The notes beneath the pieces were generated by a model. It saw only the letters and a program-made list of their open reading frames with translations, made no database searches and had not been told where the DNA came from. The translations under genes and the position numbers were made by a program. A stretch of DNA of 64,000 bases from Kudoa neothunni. Lineage: Eukaryota > Cnidaria. The DNA is taken from assembly GCA_964304625.1 (NCBI GenBank), contig OZ199839.1, positions 7,068,001 to 7,132,000 of the forward strand, written 5' to 3'. Below are positions 1 through 10,927 of this stretch, piece after piece (the stretch's first letter is position 1; the number at the start of each line of letters is the position of its first letter).

Positions 1-409
1 GAACCTTACATTGTTTGTTGATAATTTCATTTTTCGTCCTAAACAATTTTTTGCTATATTAACCGTAACACTGAAGCTTTTAATTGAGAAAACGATTCGA
101 GGTACAAACGAAAATATATTTGATAATTCCACAAAAATTTTCTGCACTGATTGGCACGATATTAACCCTCCAGCGGGCTTTGGGTTAAAAAAGACCTCAG
201 ATTTTTTTGATTTAATGTATGCATAAAATTATTATAAACTTATGAGGAATATATGGGAAAATTCTGTCCAAGTAACGTTGAGAAAACAATCAATTACGTC
301 ATAATTAATCCTCAATAATCTTATTCGGCAAGATTAAGTAGATATCGCGATAAATCGTTGTTATAATCCTTTATATATATAAAGGAGGACTGTCGGTATG
401 TTTGTGTGT

Positions 410-3400
410 GAGGGTTGCCAGAAGATTAGCGAAAAAAGTACCAACAGTTAATCTGCGCAAAAAAAGATTAAGGATGAAAAAATCATAGTTATTTAAAATG
501 TTTTTTAATCTATCTAAAATGAAATTATGTCATTACAGTTATTTTCATAAAGGTTTCTCTCTATAAACGCTGTTACTAAATTTTCAGCTGGGTTCCATTT
601 TGTATAATCCATATTACAAAATAAACTTTTCGAATAAATCAAGTTGTTTAATGCTTCGGTCTTCAATAATGATCTATTTTTCATTTTGATTATGTTGAAT
701 TGTGAAAATATTCTTTTGGCACAAGCAGAAAAATAAGGTAATGAAAGCAAGCTCATCATTAGTTTTGAAATTAATGGATATTTAGGAACATCGCAAATTG
801 TTTTTTCTGATACATCGTACTAAAATTTTTCGGGGTCATTTATCGAAAAAAGATTTGACTCTTCGAAAGGTAATTGCCTCCATTCAATATCCACATTGGT
901 GCAGTCTTCATCCGATATAAGATTGGGGAATCTTGCTGCAAGGGGTATGATAGACTCGGGCTTACCTTCATTTACGTTACTTGGATCCATTTCCCCAGAC
1001 ATTTCAAATTCTTTAAGTGAATTATTGTATAGAAATCGATCAAATATTTCATTTTTTAAGGCAATATATAAGTTAAATGTATTTATTTTGTATTGGAGAT
1101 ATTCTTGTGAATTTATTATGGAAGAATTCATTGTAAAGATGCAAGTCACTTTGTAAACGCGACAAACACTATCTAATGGAAGATAATTTGAAGGGTTATT
1201 AATATTAATGTAACAAATATCCACGTTTTTAATGATTTCTCTTTTCAAAAATAAGCTGAGAATGACTTTTATTGTAACACTAATTAAATTTTTTAGCTTG
1301 TGTATTCGAGAGGTTTCTGATTAGAATTCAGGATTAAGTTTGTTCACTACTGGGAGCATAAAGTTTAAATATTCAAAATACATATGATTTATTAATTTTT
1401 CTGATTCCAAATCATTTCCTGATACTGCAGTAGCGAAAAACCTTTTAAGTGCATTCGATTGATCGAGTATTCTAGCGACGACTTGTTCAAGTGACAACCA
1501 TCTTGTGCTACGAAGGTGTAATATCTTTCTAGGACAAATATTCATTATCTTTTGAAATTCCTTGTATTCACTTAAATGTTTTGAGCTATTCGAAACGTAT
1601 GTGTAAATACTTCTAGCTAAATTTTCCAACTCGTTTGGAAGTTGAGGACAAACTTTAGAAGCACATCCAAAATTTGCTGTGACAAACGCAACCTTGCACG
1701 TAAAGCGAAGGAATTATTTGTTCCAGTAAACTCTGGGCACCACTTTTGTTGACCATTATAACATTTGCATTCTCACTGGAAAATCCGATAAGATTGTGAA
1801 TGGAGATATTATTAATTTAAAAAAAATTTATCAATGATTCAAAAATTCTTTTGCCAGTACAATACATTATCTCCAACATGACCAAATACTTGTCCATTGT
1901 CTTTTTAACATCGTCATCATCATATCGAGCTACTAAAACTAGTTGTTTAGTTGTGGATATATCATATCATTGGTTTCATCTATTATTAATGAAAATTTGG
2001 TTGTTTGTAATTTTGAGATTAAGTTTTTTAAATAATATTTCCTAATAACATGACGAAAAACACATTTTCCTTTCGTTCGAGCATATTTAATACCTTTGCA
2101 AATAGCAGAATCTTCACAAACATTGGCAACTAAACCAGGCAAACGATCCAAGATTGATAGCGGTAAATTGTATTCCGCAACAAAGGCACATAATTTCAAT
2201 TCTGCTTTAACTATTTTTCAAGAATATACAACGGAACTGTTTAATTCTATAAACTATCTATTTTCATATTGTCTGTGGATTGTCTTATATTTCGTCAATG
2301 CTTTCCGGTTGTTGCATGTCTTTCGATTTGTGAAATACTCCCCGAAACTTCACATTTACACACTGTGCAGAACACTTTCTCCTTGGTACCCATGCTCATA
2401 TCAATCCACTGGATAAACCTTCGATCTTCCAACCATTCTCTTCTTGCCTTGCGTTTATAACCTTAACATATTTTCTTTTTTGGTGTGTTACTTATATCGC
2501 TTTCGCAGTCGCTATCGCTTTGATTAAAGACCATAAAGAATTACTAACCCAAAAGATATTACATTATGTATAACACAATAAAAGTTACAGAAATTAATTC
2601 AACTTGTTGAATGCAAAAACTTTTCAGTGAATTACCAAAACGCGCGCTATTATGAATGAATTTGTACGTTATAATAAGCGTTTGTGCATAAAACTTTATC
2701 CTTATCGCATTCCGGATATTGTTTTCCTCTTCAACTTCGTTTTCATATAATTTAAGTATTTTCAAGTATCAATGATAGCTTTAATTTTAACAAATTTAAT
2801 TTATTAACAATTCCCCCGGTTAGAAATGTATAAACTTAACGTTTTAAGGATTTTTTTCCGTTTCTAAATACATTTTAAAACCCTAAAGCATAAAAATTGT
2901 AGGCATACGAATTAATTTTGTGAAGTAAACGAGCCAATTTCCTTGTATAAGGTTAAATATACACTGGGATTAAATGGAACTGATTTGAGAATGAAATCAA
3001 AGAAAGTTTCGTTTAAAACAATAAATAGATAAAATTACCGTAGCCAGAAACTCATTTAGCATCTATGTGAAGAAAAAAATAGGCTTAAGTTTATAAAATT
3101 TTGTTAAACGATAATACTTTGAAATTTAATTTTTTGTTTTGTTTTCTTTAGGAGACAAAACGTTAAAGGGATTGATTGGATATTTAAAATAACATCAACT
3201 TCAACACCAAGACATATTTTACATATCTTCGTATAATATTAATCTATACGCTGAAATAATAATAAATAAACGCAAAAAGTATAAATTTTTAAATAAGCCA
3301 TTAATGTTACTTTGCATTCATTACTAATACCTAACCGGAAAATGGATATCGTCGAGGGGAATAAAAATCATGTCTGGAAGGTGAAAAAGTACCATTTTGG

Positions 3401-3427
3401 TACGAACGTACCCATTGTGCAACCCTG
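410..3427 (-). mobile_element. hAT-family DNA transposon inserted in Helitron A
   Basis: The right end is GCAACCCTG (3419-3427) and the left end is GAGGGTTGCC starting at 410, giving hAT-like CAGGGTTGC terminal inverted repeats with one mismatch at the outermost base. Both ends continue with a GTACC-containing subterminal stretch. The 8 bases outside each end (TTGTGTGT and ATGTATGT) agree at 6 of 8 positions, as expected for an aged 8-bp hAT target duplication. The coding remnant lies on the minus strand inside. Ends were found by eye. Confidence 0.7.
514..2450 (-). pseudogene. Decayed hAT transposase (zinc finger, DDE core, C-terminal dimerisation region)
   Basis: Read on the minus strand, about 2450-2290 encodes a short zinc-finger-like block (FCTVCKCEVSG...ERHATTGKH). 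Next, 2199-1939 encodes the KLCAFVAEYNLPLSILDRL and SLIIDETND blocks typical of hAT transposases, where the Asp of the DET motif is the first catalytic position. Then 1629-1321 encodes the LRSTRWLSLEQ block, and 1248-514 carries the Cys-rich linker and the ACAKRIFSQFN region near the C-terminal dimerisation domain. The reading frame changes several times between these blocks and there are stops, so the gene is dead. It belongs to the hAT type carrying an N-terminal zinc finger (KIAA1586/ZBED-like). Family assignment is confident; exact limits are not. Confidence 0.75.
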
Positions 3428-4822
3428 ATGTATGTGTATGTGCTCCCAAGTACGCTATGCGTATAATTTTTTCCTTATAGAGAGGCATATATGAAAATTT
3501 TTAAAAATCACAATATTTCAAAAAATCTTTAAATCGTTTTCGCACTCCCAAATGTTCCAAGAAGTGTTTAGAAAATGGTGATTTTGTCGATTCAAAGTTT
3601 ATTTAACGGATTACCTGAGTTCAGCAATAGGATTAACACATGATTATGACCTGCTGATGGTCGGTTGAAATTGACTTTCCTCCTTATATTACCGATCAAA
3701 TGTTCATTAACTGCTGCTATCTATCTTTATGTATAAAGTTGGCGTCTCTATTTGTGTGTCTGTGTAAATACACTCCTTATTTGTGGAGTTTTAACGTATA
3801 TGACTTGATAAGTATATTTATAAGTTCTATTAATGGTTTTCAATGTGATAAAAAATCTGTATACGTTTCATGAATAACGAATTTGTGGAGAACGTTAAAA
3901 TTACATTTATTGAAGCGTTATAATGGAAATACTGCGTTAATAGGTTTCATTAAATCGTCCGCTAAGTTTTATTTTACGTGATTAAATTCAATGCAGATGG
4001 TTGTACTTTTATTTCACCAAATTATTTAAATTGTTTATGTTGAGGTCGACGCGATTTGTGGCTGTTTATGATGAAAAACGCATGAATGTTTATGACGAGT
4101 TAAACGATGCTAATTTTGGCAATATCGATTAATTTTCTTAAGTTTTCTATCTCTTTTACTTTTTCTATTTTTTTATCCCTTAAAAGTTAGTGATACACAC
4201 AGTTACCGAGCCGGGCCAGAATTCGACTTTTTAATACCCCCCGGACCAAAAAATAACATTTTAGATAACGCTTTAACGGGATTTAAATAATTCGGAATGA
4301 AAAAAATACAACGCTGACCTTAGCTTATTTAGCGTTGATGTCGAGTCACGAAATTTTTAAATGAACGCTTGGATTGATACTTTCCTTCACAGAAATTATC
4401 ATAATTTAAATTGCATAATCCAAATTGTTATAATAAGTTGCTTAAAATTTGTTTGTTATTTTGTTTCTATGGGTTAATTTGAAATTTCATTAAATTTTTT
4501 GAATGCTATTTAAAAACGCCTCTAGGCGAAATCTTCCCCAACCAACGCTGGGCAGTTCGCGCTAGTTAGTCTATAAATTGGTAAAAATTATAATTGCTAA
4601 TATGAGATCGAGTAAATTTGCTGATGCATGTTGAAGGAGATGAGTGTGTTGGGATTGCCCTGATGTAATTTTAAACCACGAAAATTTAAATGATAATTAG
4701 AGATTTTTTAACATGTGCGACAAAAATGATCTATCTAATAATAACTGTGTGTTGCATTTAAAAAGTATTAAATTTTAGGAATGTCTACGAATATAAATGA
4801 TAAGATCGAGTTTTCCTAAAGT

Positions 4823-6332
4823 TTATTGGGGTTCTTGGGGATTAGCTTGTGAGGTATCTTTTTTTTCTTCTTCTACTACTACTTCAGCAGGCGTATCAAC
4901 TGTGGTGGAAGAAGAGGTTTCTGTATCTGTAGAGGTGGTACTCTCTTCGCTTGAAGAGGTTGATTCAGGAGCACTTTCAACCTCAATTCTGCCAAAATAA
5001 TGATCACTAAATGAGCAAAAATATTCAAAATTACTTGGGAGCCTTTTCTAACGGTGTATTTTCTCCAGAGCATACGGCCAAACACTTTTCGTTAGATTCA
5101 AAATTATTGTTGTTTCCACCAATTCCTCTGTACAAGAATTGTCGGCAGGTTTTAGTTTGGCTCTCAAAGAAGTATCTCACTAAACGAAGATTTCCATGAC
5201 CTTGATGCTGTTTTAGTTTGCATAAATCTCTAACTGGGATGTAAGCGCGTTGCATATTACCGTTTGATTCTCTCGCTAAGTTAATCGTCTAAAAAATTAT
5301 ATTTTAAGATAATTGTATTTACCTGTTGGGCATGATCCAGCACATTCGTCATATGATTCAAAAACGTTCATATCTTCAACAACTGGGCAATCTTGTGTCA
5401 AAAATTGATGACATGTTTTGTATAAGGCGTTGTAAAAATATTTAGTGGTTACTGACTTTCCACAAGTTGGTTGAGCTATTTTACTCGCACATTTTGGATT
5501 GACAGTTGCTGGATCATCTTTTGAAAATTATATCGCTTATTAACCACAAAAAAAATTTACTGAAACATGTGTCGACGCAATGTTTCAAGGAGTCGAACAC
5601 ACCCCTTGTTTGATCTTCATCGACAACTACCTGCTTGCATATACGCTTGAATGTGTCGGCAAATATTTTGATTTGTTGAGTTTTGGTTGAGGTTATCTTT
5701 GGTAGAGAACCGCAATCAGAACGGTTTGGTCTAGTTTTTCCATTCACTACAAAAATTATTAGTCAAACAATAATATAAATTACATCCTCCAGCCTCTTCA
5801 CATTGCCTTCTAGTATCAAAAATATTATTTCCTGCCCCGCAACCTTTATATTCGAATTCTTCACACGAATAAGTAGTTCCAGTTCCTGTTTTTTTAAAGT
5901 AATATTTCCTGACTGCTGGACCGGTGCATTTAGACGTCGGATCAGCGGTTGGAGAAGTATTGCCATTAGCTTTAACTTGGGTCACTTCATTTAAGATTTC
6001 ATCGGGAGTTTTTCGCTCTACAATGTATGTGAAAAATAGCAAGCATTATAGTGATACTATGATTTTTGCATTCTTCCATTGATTTAAAGTTATTGAAATC
6101 CATTCCCTTTCCACTGTAACTAAATTTTTGACATTCTCCAGTGGTTTTAATAATTCTGTATCTTTCTACTGCCAAAAAACCGGCTATTAAAAGTGTATTT
6201 TCGCCTATTTTATCATCATATGTTTCAAGGTCCTTTTCTATGGAATATAACACATAACTTTCAAGAAAACAAAGTACCGAGAGAACATATGGAAAAAAAC
6301 AAAGCATAAGTTGTCAAATATATGATATTCAT
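4823..6332 (-). CDS. Kunitz gene A: secreted protein with five Kunitz-like modules and a Ser/Thr-rich tail
   Basis: Seven exons, read leftward. Exon 1 (6278-6332) encodes a signal peptide (MNIIYLTTYALFFSICSLG). Exon 2 (6058-6237) encodes module 1, a degenerate half with two Cys (GECQKFSY...EEC). Module 2 (about 6015-5780) has KCTGPAVRKYYF...SCEEFEYKGCGAGNNIF...QC. Module 3 (about 5735-5570) has Cys 1, 3, 5 and 6 only. Module 4 (about 5518-5325) has all six Kunitz cysteines, with Gly in the P1 position after the second. Module 5 (about 5280-5035) again lacks Cys 2 and 4 and reads GIGGNNNNF in place of GCGGN. The last exon is an acidic Ser/Thr-rich tail ending in QANPQEPQ. No transmembrane segment follows, so the protein is probably secreted and O-glycosylated. 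Inhibition of proteases is the family role, but loss of the reactive-loop disulfide in most modules makes it doubtful here. Confidence 0.85.
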
Positions 6333-6407
6333 TTTAGAGTTAAAATGGTGTCTATCTTAAGGCTATTTATAAAAATATTAATAGAGACAATTGAGTTTAT
6401 ATCTTGT

Positions 6408-6430
6408 AATAAATAGTTCGGAAATCGACT
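6408..6430 (-). promoter_or_regulatory. Conserved upstream motif of Kunitz gene A
   Basis: On the minus strand the stretch reads TCGATTTCCGAACTATTTATT, about 80-95 bp upstream of the start codon. Closely similar stretches lie at the same relative place upstream of genes B, C, D and E. Between it and the start codon is a TATA-like TTTTTATAAATAG (about 6365-6378). Conservation at a fixed distance suggests a promoter element, though shared ancestry of the duplicated genes explains part of it. Confidence 0.4.
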
Positions 6431-6819
6431 TTATTTAATACAAATTCATTTTAAGTCTTGGTCGTTAAGCTCGTGCCCTATTGAATTAATGCAGGGGAAT
6501 GTATAGAGTCAAATCTAATTAAAGAAATAAAAATTAATAAAATAATGAAAAACAATTTGCCGTCTTATGATGAATAAACATCTAGCTGTGCCCCATTTTT
6601 CACACCAAAATAAATGTTTGATTACACAGGAATTTATTGTTTTAAATAAAAGTATTCGAAGTAAAAGAGACAACTTAGTTAACCAAAAATGATAAAAAAA
6701 TAAATCGGCAAATATAACATGAAATTATGTTATATGTGAATTTCATCAAAATATGTTCTATTACGAAATAACATTATTATAAGGTTCCTTCAGAGGTTTT
6801 TCATAAAACTTAACCAGTT

Positions 6820-8370
6820 TTAGTATTTTTTTTCCGAACTTTCATCATCTTCTAAGTCTTTTTTTTCAGTTTCATCAGCTACTGCAGGTGTTTCAGTTGA
6901 GATGGTGGATGTAGTAGAGGAAGTCTCAGTTGAGGAGACGTCGGTGCTGGTAGTTTCAGTAGCAGCCGTAGACGTGGAATCGACAGAGTCGTCAACGGGT
7001 GGATCTCTCACACTATCAATAATGTTATATTGAGAATAAATATGATCAGATACGATGGAGGTTTCGAGATTTCAGCACTCTCGCCAGAGCATACACCCAT
7101 GCATTCATCCCTGGTTATGAATCTATTGTCATTCCCTCCAATTCCGCGGTATATAAACGGCATACACGATTTTGTATGGCGATCAAAATAATATCTGGCT
7201 AAAAATAAGTGCCCAACACCTTCGCTTCTTCCAAGCCTGCAAATGTCATCAGCCTTTTTGTACTTAATACCATCTACCTCATCTGAAGGCAAACCTAAAA
7301 ATCATTGATTAATGAGGAGTATTACCTATAGAGAATAACCTGTATGGGTAGGGCATGAACCAACACAGTCGTCTAATGCTTCAAACGTATTTGCATTGTC
7401 TGGATGCTTACAATCTTCCGTTTCATAAACCTCACAGACCTTGGATGATTTTTTGTAAAAATATCTTTGGACAATCTTTCTGTCACATTTCATTTGTGAA
7501 ATCCCTGAGTTACATTTAGGGTTTATGTCAGCAGGAGCACCTTAATCATTACCAATTATTTTCATAATGTTACATCCGTATATTACTTAGACATATTTTT
7601 GTACATTGTTGCACTGAATCAAATACTCCTATTGTTTCCCCCTCATTTACCACGGCATGTACACATTTATGGGCTGTCATGTCAGCAACAACCATGATCA
7701 TTTTATGTGAATTAACTTCTAACTCTGGGTGAATACCGCAATGAAAACGATTTTTTTCACCATCAACAACGGCTATTGATGAATTTACTAAAATTCAAAG
7801 TAATTCCGTAAGCTACCAGCTTTTGCTTGGTTGCATTCATATTCAGAATTGAAAAAATTCTGTCCACCTCCACATCCTTTGTACTCAAACTTTTCGCAGG
7901 TATATGTAAAGGATCCTGTACTACCAGCCTTTTTAAGGTAGTACTTATCTACGGCTACTCCTGTACATGTTGATGTAGGGGTACTAGTAGGATTCGTATT
8001 TGTATTAGCTACAACAGTTTTAACTTCCTTATACACTTCATCTTTCGTCTTTTTCTCTTAAGGATATATAATCATAAAGAATCATTAACAATTTTACTGT
8101 GATTTTCACAATCTTCTAATGATTTAAAGTTGTTGAAATTCATTCCTTTTCCTTTGTAGTCAAATTCTGTACATTCTCCACCAGCGAGCTTTATCCTGTA
8201 TCTTTTCACTATGGATGTGTTACTCAATTCTGTATTTTTTTCGGTTAGATCATCATATGACTCAAGATCCGTTTCTATGAATGTTGAGTAATCTCCTTTA
8301 ACAAAAAATAATTACCAAATGAGAGAGCTGTGAAAAGCATAGCATAAGTCGTCCAATATAAGACATTCAT
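6820..8370 (-). CDS. Kunitz gene B: secreted protein with five Kunitz-like modules and a Ser/Thr-rich tail
   Basis: Exon 1 (8316-8370) encodes the signal peptide MNVLYWTTYAMLFTALSFG. Exon 2 (down from 8274) is the two-Cys module 1 (GECTEFDYKGKGMNFNNF). Module 2 contains STCTGVAVDKYYLKK...TCEKFEYKGCGGGQNFF...EC. Module 3 (from about 7783) has HCGIHPELEVNSHK...KCVHAVV...QCTKIC. Module 4 (about 7540-7342) has six Cys, with the second in QMKCDRK so that the P1-like residue is Asp. Module 5 (7295-7062) has DICRLGRSEGVGHLF...SCMPFIYRGIGGNDN, without Cys 2 and 4. The tail (7018-6820) is VRDPPVDDSVDS followed by Thr/Ser-rich acidic sequence ending SSEKKY. All traced domain exons begin and end in phase 1. 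The open frame is intact. It is the partner of gene A and resembles gene D in the other cluster. Confidence 0.85.
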
Positions 8371-8446
8371 TGTAATGTAAAAATATTATCTATCTTAAGA
8401 TTATGTATAAAAATGTAAATAATTTAAATTGATCCGATGTATTCTA

Positions 8447-8476
8447 ATAAATAAATAAATAAATCGGAAGACGACT
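8447..8476 (-). promoter_or_regulatory. Conserved upstream motif of Kunitz gene B
   Basis: The minus strand reads GTCGTCTTCCGATTTATTTA, matching the motif found upstream of genes A, C, D and E at a similar distance (about 80-105 bp) from the start codon. Confidence 0.35.
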
Positions 8477-8829
8477 ATGTTGAATAACGAAGCGATTGAG
8501 TAGTTTCGTCACTATATTCATAATCTACTGAACTCATACCGAGGACTATAGATTTATTCTTGGGATTAAATCTCAACAATGATATAAAGATTAATAAACT
8601 AAATATCAATCAGAATGTAATGTTTTAGTCTTGTAACACATTGACCTAACATATTAATTTCTACATTGGGACAAAAGTGATATAAGAACACTCAAGGCAG
8701 GGGTCGACAACTGATATGACCGGGAGATCCAGTTATTGATGATAGCAATAATGATTCTACTTCCAGAGTCAACACATTAAATATAGGCTTGAAAATCAAA
8801 ATATTTATCTGTTAAATTATAAGAACATA

Positions 8830-9430
8830 TAACCCAGATAAATCTCGGGAAATTATCTAACTAGTAGTCCATCCATGTGTTTTTCTATAACTAATTAATT
8901 TATTATTAAATTATTGGTGCTTTTAATACAGGAGAAAATTATTAGAATTAATATACAAAAGTAAATTTAATTGATTTTTTCTATTAATAATATAATTTCT
9001 TTTTAAATAATTTCTATTGGTTCAAATTAAAAATTGTACCTTCAATCTCTTTACAGTCAATGTACGATAAAAATGTATTTTCATGAAATTCCACGCCAAT
9101 AAAAGGAGGGATAAAATACAATCTTTTAAAATTGAAATAATAACTTACTTTATGTGTATTTTTATAAATTTAATTGTTTCTGGAAAATTTTATATGAGGT
9201 TTTCTACGCAATAAAACTAGGAATGTTCAATATTGCGACAATATTATTTTCAATGGATAAAATTTAACAATGTGTATATAACTATTTTTTTATATGAAAA
9301 GACTTACTAAGAAAAATTTGTTAACAGGAAAAAATATCGACACATCCATAGGTCTGGTTCAAGATTTAAAAATTTTTTGCATATAAATAAGATGTGTTTT
9401 GTATAATATTCGAAAAATTTAATTTTAAGG
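8830..9430. repeat. Dispersed repeat, copy 1, just upstream of the MULE remnant
   Basis: About 600 bp matching 20795-21395 in the same orientation, for example TTTTTCTATAACTAATTAAT near 8880 against TCTTTCTATAACTAATTAAC near 20830, and GTATTTTGTATAATA at the right limits. The similarity is clearly diverged. Because the FLYWCH/MULE open frame starts about 100 bp downstream of this copy, the repeat may be the non-coding left arm of that transposon. No target duplication was identified. Confidence 0.5.
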
Positions 9431-9529
9431 AGTTTCAGTTTGATATGGACTTTTTAATGGCACGGCGAGAACTCACCTGAGCTAAAGCGAATACGCGCAT
9501 TTATTGATTAAATCGATTGTTGAGTTAAT

Positions 9530-10927
9530 ATGAGTAACGAGTTTCCTTCGAATTTAAATTATAAGATTTTTGAAACTCAAAGAAACAATATTAAAATTCT
9601 GTTTGAAAGTTATTTTTATGTTAAGGATTACGCTACAATGACTTGTCGATATTGGTGATGTGAAAAGAGGGCTTGTAAGGGCAGGCATACAACTACTCCA
9701 TCAGATAACATTTCGAATATTGAAAAACATGGTATTCATAACCATATTGTAAGCGATGATTACATTAATAGGGTCGAATTTGTTGACAAAATAAAATCAT
9801 TATCGCAATCTACACAGTATTCCACAAGGAAAGTTATCTCAATTGCAACTACCACAGCGAATATTCATGATTTACCCCTTGTTCCCAAGAAAACGGTTTA
9901 TAAAAATATTCGACAACAAAGAAAGAGGAAAAATATTTTAATTAATACATATATTGATCTATCCAAATCAGGAATTAAAACTCATAGGGACGAAGAGTTC
10001 TGTTTATACGACTCTGGTTCGCAGTCTAAGTCTAGGATGATTATATTTACGACTAAAACTAATATAATGCATTTTTATAATTCGTTAGTTTGGATTTCAG
10101 ATGGGACGTTTAACGTAGTACCAAAACAATTTTACCAACTTTATATAATGTAGGGGAAAATTTTTGGTAAAGCGTTTCCATTAATTTATATTTTGATGTT
10201 GAATAAAACCCAAATTGATTATGATAAAGTTCTTAATATTCTAACTGAAGAAATGAATGTCAAGTCCCCTGATAACATTATTTTAGACATGGAATTAGCT
10301 GCTATGAATTCTTTTAAAATAACATCAAAATTATCTAACATATATTTGTTTATTTCATTTAGAACAATGCTTGTAGCGAAAGATTCAAAAATTAGAGCTT
10401 ACAGATATATATATATATATACTAATAATCCAAACATTAACCTATTACTTAAATGTTTTTCATTCTTATCATTTGTCCCTGTTGCGAAGGTCGTTGAAGA
10501 ATTAGAAAAATTGAAGACAAAAACGTTAACCTATGAAAACGAGAAACTAAATGAATTCGTAAATTATTTCGAAGAGAATTTTATTATTTCGTCAAAATAT
10601 CCCATTCAATATTGGAACGCATACGAAAGAGTGAAATACAATATCGACATGACTACTAATGCTGTGGAACTGTTTCACCTACATTCTCAAAATAGATTTG
10701 AATAATCTCACTGAGGCCTAGATACGTTTATTGAAAAACTCAAAGCAACTCAAATCTTAGTAGAACAAGATATCAAATATGTCTTATGTAATCCAATTGT
10801 AAGTAAAAAATCAAAATATCAACGCAAAATGGAAAAAATCCGTAATATTTGTGAAAATTATTATGGTTACATTTCAACATTTTTTGTGGAATCTATTACA
10901 AAAACTTATAATTGGAAATATAATTAA
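9530..10927 (+). pseudogene. Decayed FLYWCH zinc-finger MULE transposase
   Basis: The N-terminal part (about 9530-9750) carries a FLYWCH-like finger (YFYVKDYATMTCRYW...CKGRHTTTP...HGIHNHIV). The core shows the MULE signature: WISDGTFNVVP (first catalytic Asp, near 10095), ILDMELAAMNSF (second Asp, near 10287) and YWNAYERVKYNIDMTTNAVE (catalytic Glu, near 10665). Length and order fit FLYWCH-MULE transposases of animal genomes. Two in-frame stops in the first half (about 9658 and 10151) and a frame change after 10705 show it is inactive. The longest intact block is 10193-10705. Confidence 0.75.

Larger units (their letters stand above)
367..4565 (+). mobile_element. Helitron copy A, non-autonomous, interrupted by a hAT element
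   Basis: The left end begins with TC after an A (A|TC at 366/367) and runs into a short AT palindrome followed by a GT-rich stretch. The right end is a CTAG followed by T at 4562-4566, preceded by a small hairpin (CCCC..AACGCTGGG). A|TC...CTRR|T with a 3' hairpin is the Helitron signature. A second copy at 44880-48065 matches it along 3428-4565, including the shared stretch around 3720-3800 and the terminal hairpin. No Rep/helicase coding was seen, so it is a non-autonomous copy. A hAT transposon splits it at 410-3427. Confidence 0.75.
4598..8450. repeat. Segmental duplication, copy 1 (Kunitz genes A and B)
   Basis: From about 4598 the sequence matches the region starting near 28162 (shared GAGATCGAGTAAATT and GATGCATGTTGAAGGAGAT), and the match continues through gene A versus gene C, their upstream region (for example GCTCGTGCCCTATTGAATTA at 6471 and 30070) and gene B versus gene D. 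The left limit is about 30 bp from the 3' end of Helitron A. The two copies differ by substitutions and small indels throughout, so this duplication is older than the D/E/F one. Confidence 0.75.

Noticed and set aside
11-226. 71-codon plus-strand frame at the left edge
   Set aside because: No domain, signal or paralogue; lies just outside the Helitron and may be chance or the tail of something beyond the window.
5731-6042. Continuous minus-strand frames crossing Kunitz exons into introns
   Set aside because: The short introns happen to stay open; splice sites and paralogue comparison give the better model.
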